Below, one piece after another: positions 7,245-12,237 of a stretch of 12,237 nucleotides of DNA. Position numbers and translations under genes: made by a program. Under the pieces are notes generated by a model that saw only the letters and a program-made list of their open reading frames with translations, was not told the origin of the DNA and did not search any database. This DNA is from CALKHQ01 sp050329975. GTDB taxonomy: Bacteria; Pseudomonadota; Alphaproteobacteria; CALKHQ01. Where the stretch lies: NCBI GenBank assembly GCA_050329975.1, contig JBHJOG010000012.1, positions 1-12,237 on the forward strand, in the 5' to 3' direction. Positions within the stretch are counted from its first letter, which is position 1; every line of letters begins with the position of its first letter.

Positions 7245-7631
7245 GGACGACTTATGCCAAAGTCCAAGCAGAGGTTCTAACACAAACTGATCCCGACTGT
7301 TGCCGTCCTTCGTCGTGCATTTGCGCACAGTCGGCGTTAACAAGGCTTAACGGTTGCGACTGGCCGCCGGCAGACTCGCTTCGATTTCTACTAAAGCGCG
7401 TTGGTGATAGCGCGCCGACCCCCGGGATGCCGCGGGCGGCGGATCGCCCTCGATGGAATCGGCCGATTTTATGTCCCCGGCACACACCAGATGTTAACCA
7501 AGGACCCACAAGCATTTGCCGACATCAATGATGGCTCCCGGTCCGGGTGCCCAGGGAGCGGACCAAGGATCAATGACTCACACCCGGTCGATCCTGCCGC
7601 AAGCATCACCGGCCGGAAATGGACCCCGCAT
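7245..7631. other. Divergent intergenic region between the kinase operon and the heptose operon
   Basis: This 387-base stretch must hold the promoters for the leftward REC-PAS-kinase/rpfC operon and probably the rightward sugar operon. It is less GC-rich in patches (7336-7351, 7384-7398, 7466-7500). It holds a TTAA-N6-TTAAC motif (7337-7351), a second TTAACCA (7494-7500), and a hairpin GCTCCC/GGGAGC (7534-7539 and 7554-7559). No clear sigma-70 -35/-10 pair stands out on either strand. An open frame runs in from the left into the nucleotidyltransferase, but it has no conserved sequence and no good ribosome site and is not called as coding. Confidence 0.5.
7337..7351. promoter_or_regulatory. 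Possible CtrA-like binding motif (TTAA-N6-TTAAC)
   Basis: TTAACAAGGCTTAAC consists of two TTAA blocks six bases apart. The CtrA consensus in alphaproteobacteria is TTAA-N7-TTAA, so the spacing is one base short. It lies about 93 bases upstream of the kinase start at 7244, a plausible regulatory distance. The motif also forms a small inverted repeat (GTTAA/TTAAC) and could be a site for another factor. Confidence 0.25.
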
Positions 7632-8417
7632 ATGAGCAAACGGCATCCGATCGAGTCCGTGACCGCCATCATCCTCGCCGGCGGGCTCGGCACGCGGCTC
7701 CGGGCCACGGTCGGCAATCGGCCCAAGCCGCTGGCCCAGATCAATGGACGGCCGTTCCTCGACTATCAGGTCGCCCAACTGGCGCGCGCCGGCGTCGGCG
7801 AAGTCATGATCTGCGTCGGCTACGACGCCCAGAGTGTCGTCGATGCGATGGGCGCCACCTGCCACGGCGCACGCCTGCGCTACCTGCGCGACTGGCCGCT
7901 GCGTGGCACCGGCGGCGCGCTGCGCAGCGCCATCGCCACACTGAACGCGCCGACCGTGATGGTCCTCAACGGCGACAGCTACAGCAATGCCGACCTGCCC
8001 CGCCTAGTCGCCGGCCACGCCGCCAATCGCAAGGCCCAGTGCACCATGCTGCTCGCCTGGTGCGATGACCGCTCTGCCTTCGGCGGTGCCACCCTGGACG
8101 AGGAGGGACGGATCGCGGCCTTTCAGGAAAAGCAACCCGGCATCGGCCCCGGCTATGTCAACGCCGGCGTCTATCTGTTCGAGCGCTCGGCGCTTGCCGC
8201 AATCCGGCCCGAGCGCACTGTGTCGCTGGAGCGGGAGGTCCTTCCCGGCCTGGTCGGCCATGGCCTCTACGGCTGGCCCGACGAAGCCGCCTTCATCGAC
8301 ATCGGCACGCCCGAAAGCTACTGCCGCGCCCATGCCTTCCTGCGGCCCCACGCATCGATCGAGCCCGATGCACCCGTGACGCCCGCTGCATCCCTCAGGA
8401 AGGACGCTGCCGCATGA
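7632..8417 (+). CDS. hddC: HddC-type sugar-1-phosphate nucleotidyltransferase
   Basis: Predicted to join a nucleoside triphosphate to a sugar 1-phosphate; the neighbours point to GTP and D-glycero-alpha-D-manno-heptose 1-phosphate, giving GDP-heptose for a surface glycan. The 261-residue protein opens with the nucleotide-binding motif LAGGLGTRLR (15-24), followed by RPKPLA (30-35), the metal- and sugar-contacting NGDSY (113-117), GYVNAGVYLF (174-183) and FIDIGTPESY (221-230), typical of HddC and related RmlA/MannoP-type transferases. The C-terminal 25 or so residues beyond this are Ala- and Pro-rich and look like a tail. The ATG at 7632 is chosen because homology starts there, although the upstream GGAAATGGA is only a fair ribosome site. 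Its stop overlaps the next gene in ATGA. Glucose-1-phosphate or mannose-1-phosphate transferase activity is the alternative, but the HddA-type kinase two genes on argues for heptose. Confidence 0.8.
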   Translation: MSKRHPIESVTAIILAGGLGTRLRATVGNRPKPLAQINGRPFLDYQVAQLARAGVGEVMICVGYDAQSVVDAMGATCHGARLRYLRDWPLRGTGGALRSAIATLNAPTVMVLNGDSYSNADLPRLVAGHAANRKAQCTMLLAWCDDRSAFGGATLDEEGRIAAFQEKQPGIGPGYVNAGVYLFERSALAAIRPERTVSLEREVLPGLVGHGLYGWPDEAAFIDIGTPESYCRAHAFLRPHASIEPDAPVTPAASLRKDAAA

Positions 8418-9409
8418 ATATCCTCATCACCGGCATCACCGGCATGGTCGGCAGCCATCTAGCCGAATACCTGCTGGCCAGGCACCCGGAATGCAATATC
8501 CATGGGCTCATCCGCTGGCGCAGCCCGCGTGACAACATCCTCGGCATCCTCGACAAGGTCACGGTGCATCAGGGTGACCTGCGCGACCTGAACTCGTTGA
8601 TCGAGTTGATGCGAGCCGTCCGCCCCGACCGCATCTTCCACCTAGCCGCCCAGTCCTATGTCGACCAGAGCTTTCGCGCGCCCGCCGACACGCTCCACAC
8701 AAACGTGATCGGCACCACCAACCTGCTGGATGCGGTCCGCATCTGCGGGCTCTCTCCACGGATCCACATCTGCTCCTCGTCCGAGGTCTACGGCCAGGTT
8801 CGCGAGGACGAACTGCCGATCCGCGAGAGCAACGTGATGCGGCCGGCCAGCCCCTATGCCGTCTCCAAGGTCGGCGAGGACATGGTGGCACTGCAATACG
8901 GCCTGTCGTACGGCATGCACATCCTGCGCACCCGCATGTTCACCCATACCGGGCCACGACGCGGCGATGTGTTCGCCGAGAGCGCCTTCGCCAAGCAGAT
9001 CGCCGAGATCGAGGCCGGCGTCCGCTCCGGCCCGGTCAAGGTCGGCAACCTCGACAGCGTGCGCACCATCGCCGACGTGCGCGACACCGTGCGCGCCTAC
9101 TGGCTGCTGCTGGAGAAGTGCCCGGCCGGCGAGGTCTACAACATCGGCGGCAAGGAGGTCGCCACCGTCGGCGAGATCCTCGAGCTGCTGAAGGCGATGG
9201 CGACGGTACCGATCACGCATGAGGTCGACCCGGCGCGCCTGCGCCCGTCGGACGTCACCCTGCAAATCCCTTCGATCGAGAAGTTCCAGCAGGCGACCGG
9301 CTGGAAGCCGGTGATATCGATGCGCCAGACCCTGTCGGATCTGCTCGACTATCACCGCGACCGGATCGCCGCGCAGCTTCGCCCGGCCGCGCTGCGCAAG
9401 GTGGCGTGA
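8414..9409 (+). CDS. GDP-mannose 4,6-dehydratase-like SDR, probably acting on GDP-heptose
   Basis: An extended short-chain dehydrogenase/reductase of 331 residues, predicted to oxidise C4 and remove water across C5-C6 of a GDP-sugar using bound NADP. The Rossmann motif GITGMVG (7-13), HLAAQSYVDQSF (76-87), the active-site SSSEVYG (121-127) with the GMD-type Ser-Glu pair, and YAVSK (148-152) with the Tyr and Lys of YxxxK are all present. TRMFTHTGPRRG (173-184) resembles the substrate loop of GMD. Because it lies between HddC and HddA homologues and overlaps both, its likely substrate is GDP-D-glycero-alpha-D-manno-heptose, as for DmhA, giving a 4-keto-6-deoxy-heptose. It overlaps the previous stop by four bases (ATGA) and the next start by one (TGATG), so translation is probably coupled. 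GDP-mannose as substrate is the main alternative. Confidence 0.82.
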   Translation: MNILITGITGMVGSHLAEYLLARHPECNIHGLIRWRSPRDNILGILDKVTVHQGDLRDLNSLIELMRAVRPDRIFHLAAQSYVDQSFRAPADTLHTNVIGTTNLLDAVRICGLSPRIHICSSSEVYGQVREDELPIRESNVMRPASPYAVSKVGEDMVALQYGLSYGMHILRTRMFTHTGPRRGDVFAESAFAKQIAEIEAGVRSGPVKVGNLDSVRTIADVRDTVRAYWLLLEKCPAGEVYNIGGKEVATVGEILELLKAMATVPITHEVDPARLRPSDVTLQIPSIEKFQQATGWKPVISMRQTLSDLLDYHRDRIAAQLRPAALRKVA

Positions 9410-10467
9410 TGTCTATCGTCATCTCCCGCACGCCCTACCGGATCTCCTTCTTCGGCGGCGGCTCGGACTATCCGGACTGGTACCTGCGCGAGGGCGGCGC
9501 GGTCCTCTCCACCTCGATCGACAAGTACTGCTACATCAGCGCCCGCGAGCTGCCGCCCTTCTTCGGCGTCCGCCATCGCGTCGTCTGGAAGCACATCGAG
9601 CAGGTGAACTCGATCTCCGAGATCCTGCACCCGGCGGTGCGCGAGGGCCTGAAGCACCTCGGCTTCGACGACAGCGTCGGCATGGAGATCCATTATCAGG
9701 GCGACCTGCCCGCCCGCTCCGGCGTCGGTTCCAGTTCCAGTTTCTCGGTCGGCCTGATCAACGCACTGCTGACGCTCCGCGGCGAGCGGCTGAGCCAGCG
9801 GGAACTGGCCCGGAAGTCGCACGAGTTGGAGCAGCATGTGCTGAAGGAGCCGGTCGGCAGCCAGGACCAGATGGCGGCGGCGATCGGCGGCCTTAACGTG
9901 TTCCGCTTCCGCACCGACGGCACCATAGACATCGAGCCGGTGCTGCTGCCCCTCGAGCGCCAGCGCGCGATCGAGGGTCGGCTGCTGCTGTTCTATACCG
10001 GGGTGAGCCGCCTCGGTGCCCAGGTCGCCCGGGACGTCATCGACAACCTCGCCGCAAAGCAGGCCGTGGTGCGCCAGATGATGACCATGGTCGACACCGG
10101 CCGCCAAGTGCTGGAGATGGGCGACCTCGACGATTTCGGCCGGATGCTGCACGAAACCTGGCTGCTCAAGCGCTCGGTCAGCCGCCAGGTCTCTACGTCC
10201 CTGGTCGACGACATCTACGACACCGCCCGCGACGCCGGTGCGCTGGGCGGCAAGCTGCTCGGCGCCGGCAACTCCGGCTTCATGCTGTTCTACGTGCCGG
10301 AAGAGCGGCAGGCCGCCGTCTCCCGCGCACTGCGCCACTTCCTGCAGGTGCCGTTCGGATTCGAGGCCACCGGCTCTTCCATCATCCACGACGCCAGCCG
10401 CAATCCCGTGTCCGACGCCCGCGAAACCCACCTCCAGCTCCAGCGCCGCCGCGGCAACGCGGCATAG
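9409..10467 (+). CDS. hddA: HddA-type D-glycero-D-manno-heptose 7-phosphate kinase (GHMP family)
   Basis: A GHMP-superfamily kinase, predicted to phosphorylate the anomeric carbon of D-glycero-D-manno-heptose 7-phosphate to give the 1,7-bisphosphate in GDP-heptose synthesis. The 352 residues begin with RTPYRISFFGGGSDYPDWY (7-25), the HddA N-terminal signature. The ATP-binding loop is LPARSGVGSSSSF (100-112), followed by VGSQDQMAAAIGG (149-161) and the C-terminal GHMP motif GAGNSGFMLF (285-294). The ATG at 9409 overlaps the previous stop as TGATG and is preferred to an in-frame GTG one codon earlier. It closes the three-gene heptose set. The isomerase GmhA and phosphatase GmhB needed before and after it are not in the window. 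Confidence 0.87.
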   Translation: MSIVISRTPYRISFFGGGSDYPDWYLREGGAVLSTSIDKYCYISARELPPFFGVRHRVVWKHIEQVNSISEILHPAVREGLKHLGFDDSVGMEIHYQGDLPARSGVGSSSSFSVGLINALLTLRGERLSQRELARKSHELEQHVLKEPVGSQDQMAAAIGGLNVFRFRTDGTIDIEPVLLPLERQRAIEGRLLLFYTGVSRLGAQVARDVIDNLAAKQAVVRQMMTMVDTGRQVLEMGDLDDFGRMLHETWLLKRSVSRQVSTSLVDDIYDTARDAGALGGKLLGAGNSGFMLFYVPEERQAAVSRALRHFLQVPFGFEATGSSIIHDASRNPVSDARETHLQLQRRRGNAA

Positions 10468-10496
10468 GCTGTACGGCTTGCACCGGCACTGCACGA

Positions 10497-10583
10497 CCTT
10501 CGAAAGGCTCAGATGAGGAGAGCTTACGTGGCACAAGTGCCTGTGGCAGAACGAAAACGGCCTCTCCCTGAGCTTGCCGAAGG
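10497..10583. repeat. Inverted pair of dispersed palindromic repeat units at the start of the NUDIX gene
   Basis: CCTTCGAAAGGCTCAG (10497-10512) and CTGAGCTTGCCGAAGG (10568-10583) are inverted copies matching at 13 of 16 positions and about 55 bases apart. Both are close to the CCTTCGACAAGCTCAGG repeat that is scattered widely in GC-rich bacterial genomes. The left copy lies before the start codon and the right one is inside the reading frame, where it encodes PLPELAEG. Both halves could pair into a long imperfect hairpin at the 5' end of the message. Confidence 0.7.
10516..10521 (+). promoter_or_regulatory. Ribosome binding site deciding the NUDIX start
   Basis: AGGAGA is six bases before GTG at 10528, an ideal spacing. 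The in-frame ATG at 10513 has only AAAGG about 8 bases upstream and would overlap this site, so the GTG is the better start. Confidence 0.6.
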
Positions 10584-11226
10584 GGGCACCACCGCCCGGT
10601 CCGAGACACCCTCATCACCCTGGGGCAGCATCGTCTTCGAGACCCCCTGGTTCCGGGTCGAGGCGGTACCAGACCGGGACGGCTCGATGGAGCGTCCCTA
10701 CTACCGGCTGATCAGCGGCGAAGGCGTGGTCGCGCTGCCGATCACCGACGCTGGCGAGGTGGTGCTGGTCCAGCAATATCGCCCGGCGCTCGGCGCGACC
10801 ACGGTGGAGTTCCCCGCCGGCGGCCGCGAACCGCACGAAACCGAATGCCAGGCCGCCGCCCGCGAGACCTGGGAGGAGTCCGGATATCTCTGCGACTTCT
10901 GGGTCCCCCTCGCGCCCGGCCGGATGTTCCTCAACCGCACCGACCACCGCGACTATTTCGTCCTCGGCCTGGGCGCCCGCCGCGACGCGGCCTGGCGCGC
11001 CCACCATGACGAAGCCACCGAGCCGTATCTGCTCACCCGCGAGCGCTTCGTCGAGCGCGTCCGCGCCGACATGTTCGAACACACCGCCGCCCTCGCCGCC
11101 TTCACCCTCGCCGAGGTGAAGTTCGACGTGCGCCTGTTGACCGACCCGATGCCCAAGCTGCGCGAAGCGCTGGCGCCGTTGGGGCAGAGGATCCAGCTTG
11201 CGAGGCAGCTCGAAGGCGCAGCGTGA
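10528..11226 (+). CDS. NUDIX hydrolase, ADP-sugar pyrophosphatase-like
   Basis: Predicted cytoplasmic pyrophosphohydrolase that splits a nucleoside diphosphate linked to another group; ADP-ribose or a nucleotide sugar is most likely from the overall form. The 232 residues from the GTG start contain a complete NUDIX box at 98-120: G, five residues, E, seven residues, RE, then TWEESGY, with Thr where a large hydrophobic residue is usual. Before it, VALPITDAGEVVLVQQYRP and VEFPAGG are the strand and loop pattern of ADP-sugar pyrophosphatases. The first 30 or so residues are not conserved-looking and include PLPELAEG, which is translated from a dispersed palindromic repeat. GTG at 10528 is chosen for its ribosome site; ATG at 10513 would add five residues. 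It follows hddA by 60 bases on the same strand and may share its transcript. A link to nucleotide-sugar turnover in this locus is inferred, not shown. Confidence 0.82.
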   Translation: MAQVPVAERKRPLPELAEGGTTARSETPSSPWGSIVFETPWFRVEAVPDRDGSMERPYYRLISGEGVVALPITDAGEVVLVQQYRPALGATTVEFPAGGREPHETECQAAARETWEESGYLCDFWVPLAPGRMFLNRTDHRDYFVLGLGARRDAAWRAHHDEATEPYLLTRERFVERVRADMFEHTAALAAFTLAEVKFDVRLLTDPMPKLREALAPLGQRIQLARQLEGAA

Positions 11227-11272
11227 ACCAGCCTCTCCCACATGCCAGCGCCTGTCCCGGGCCGCAGACGGC

Positions 11273-11300
11273 TCCCCGTCCCGACGAGGAATGACGGGGA
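11273..11300. terminator. Hairpin between convergent NUDIX and epimerase genes
   Basis: TCCCCGTC (11273-11280) and GACGGGGA (11293-11300) form a perfect 8-base stem with a 12-base loop in the 93-base gap between two converging genes. There is no T-run on either strand after the stem. It may be a terminator or another dispersed repeat; the arms and GAGGAATGACGGGG resemble common intergenic palindromes. Confidence 0.35.
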
Positions 11301-11319
11301 AGCATGAATCGGCAGCTTC

Positions 11320-12237
11320 TTAGGCGTAGGCCTTGTCGGTGAACGCGTTGTAGCGCGCGTCGGCGACGGCGCTGTTCGCTCGGTACCAGGCCAGCGTCTC
11401 GGCGATGCCGTCGCGCAGCGACACCTGCGGCACGATCCCGAGGCTCTCGGCGCGCGTCGTGTCCATCAGCCGCTTCGCATCCCCGGCCGGCTTCGACGTG
11501 TCCCAAACGATCGGGCAGTCGCCGACCAGGTCCGCCACCGTCTCGGCGATCGCGCGGATGGTCACGCCGACGCCGCTGCCCAGGTTGACAGGCTGGTTGT
11601 AGCCGAGCTCGACCACCCGGTACATGCCGCGGGCGACGTCGCGGGCGTGGATGAAGTCGCGGACCGGGCTGCCGTCGCCCCAGACAGTCAACGGCCGCTC
11701 GCCCGCCACCGCGCGATGGATCAGGCTCGGGATCACCATCGCGTTGGCCGGGTCGAAATTGTCGTACGGGCCGTAAACGTTGGCCGGACGGACGATCGAG
11801 ATCTTGTCCCAGCCGTGCTGGATCTCATAGGCCTGGGCCTGCAGCTCGCCCATCCGCTTCGCCCAGCCGGCGAAGCGGTCGTTCGGCGACGGGAAGGTCG
11901 ACCACACCGCGTCCTCGTGGAACACCTCCGCCGGCTCGTAGACGCCGATCGAGCTGGTGAACAGGTAGCGTTTGACGCCGGCCCGGCGCGCCGCCTCCAT
12001 CATGTTGATCGAGAAGGTGATGGTGGGGACGAAGAACGAGGCCGGCATCCGCGCGGTCATCGCCGGCGAGCCCTTCACGCCGACCAGGTTGAAGACGATG
12101 TCCTGACCCTGGCAGGCCTCCAGGCAGGAATCCGGCTGGCGCAGGTCGGCGCGCACGAACCTGGTGCCCGGCAGCGCCCGGCTCGGGTCGTCGAGGGAGA
12201 CCACAGTGACTTCGGCGCCCGCGACCACCATCAGCTC
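11320..12237 (-). CDS. NAD-dependent epimerase/dehydratase (extended SDR), 5' end outside the window
   Basis: A nucleotide-sugar epimerase or dehydratase-like protein with 305 codons visible; the reading frame stays open to the last base, so its start and the glycine-rich NAD loop lie beyond the window. Visible features are VVSLDD at the end of the second strand, DIVFNLVGVKG, the active-site region TSSIGVYEP, RPANVYGPYDNFDP, and the substrate segment VWGDGSPVRDFIHARDVARG seen in UDP- and GDP-sugar SDRs. The expected YxxxK reads A-G-W-A-K (codons 11871-11857), so the catalytic Tyr is replaced by Ala with a Phe just before it. It probably belongs to the surface-glycan locus with the heptose genes, but it faces them. 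The closest function could be a 4-epimerase, a reductase or a dehydratase; the sequence does not decide. Confidence 0.8.
   Translation of the reverse strand, partial: ELMVVAGAEVTVVSLDDPSRALPGTRFVRADLRQPDSCLEACQGQDIVFNLVGVKGSPAMTARMPASFFVPTITFSINMMEAARRAGVKRYLFTSSIGVYEPAEVFHEDAVWSTFPSPNDRFAGWAKRMGELQAQAYEIQHGWDKISIVRPANVYGPYDNFDPANAMVIPSLIHRAVAGERPLTVWGDGSPVRDFIHARDVARGMYRVVELGYNQPVNLGSGVGVTIRAIAETVADLVGDCPIVWDTSKPAGDAKRLMDTTRAESLGIVPQVSLRDGIAETLAWYRANSAVADARYNAFTDKAYA

Noticed and set aside
7534..7559. The GCTCCC/GGGAGC hairpin as a riboswitch or attenuator for the heptose operon.
   Set aside because: A single 6-base stem with no conserved riboswitch core or leader peptide is not enough to support a call.
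7401..7631. An N-terminal extension of the nucleotidyltransferase from in-frame upstream codons.
   Set aside because: The upstream 77 codons show no homology-like pattern, the family begins just before LAGGLGTRL, and the ATG at 7632 fits family length.
9352..10536. A 394-codon minus-strand open frame over the hddA gene.
   Set aside because: It is a shadow of the GHMP kinase and shows no protein family motif.

Overview
The window reads as chromosomal DNA from a GC-rich proteobacterium, most likely an alphaproteobacterium. GC is high throughout by eye, codons end in G or C, and one histidine kinase has the GTGLGLPLVK ATP-lid pattern common in alphaproteobacterial PleC/DivJ-type kinases. The genus cannot be set from the sequence alone; a Rhodospirillales-like organism is a guess.

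Left half (1-7244): a diffusible signal factor (DSF) quorum-sensing locus. A propionyl-CoA-synthetase-type acyl-CoA ligase (2-1903) is followed on the same strand by an RpfF-type DSF synthase (2048-3031) with both catalytic glutamates. Facing it is an operon of two genes read right to left: a REC-PAS-histidine kinase (7244-5595), then an RpfC-type membrane hybrid kinase with HisKA, HATPase, REC and HPt domains (5584-3104), 10 bases apart. The layout mirrors the Xanthomonas order (rpfB-rpfF facing rpfC...rpfG), with two substitutions. The RpfB slot holds a PrpE-family ligase. The RpfG slot holds a protein whose receiver and linker look RpfG-like but whose output is a PAS-kinase module instead of the HD-GYP cyclic-di-GMP phosphodiesterase. 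The inferred scheme is that RpfF makes a cis-2-unsaturated fatty acid, RpfC senses it at the membrane, and the relay passes to a soluble kinase rather than directly to cyclic-di-GMP breakdown.

Middle (7245-7631): a 387-base divergent intergenic region with a TTAA-N6-TTAAC motif and a small hairpin.

Right half (7632-12237): a nucleotide-sugar locus. Three translationally coupled genes encode an HddC-type nucleotidyltransferase, a GDP-mannose-4,6-dehydratase-like SDR and an HddA-type GHMP kinase. Together they could make GDP-D-glycero-D-manno-heptose and then its 4-keto-6-deoxy form for a surface glycan. The gmhA and gmhB steps and any glycosyltransferase lie outside. A NUDIX hydrolase follows; a dispersed palindromic repeat lies across its 5' end and encodes part of its N-terminus. 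Last, on the minus strand and cut by the window edge, is an extended SDR epimerase/dehydratase in which the usual catalytic Tyr of YxxxK is Ala.

No rRNA, tRNA, CRISPR array, transposase or phage gene was seen.
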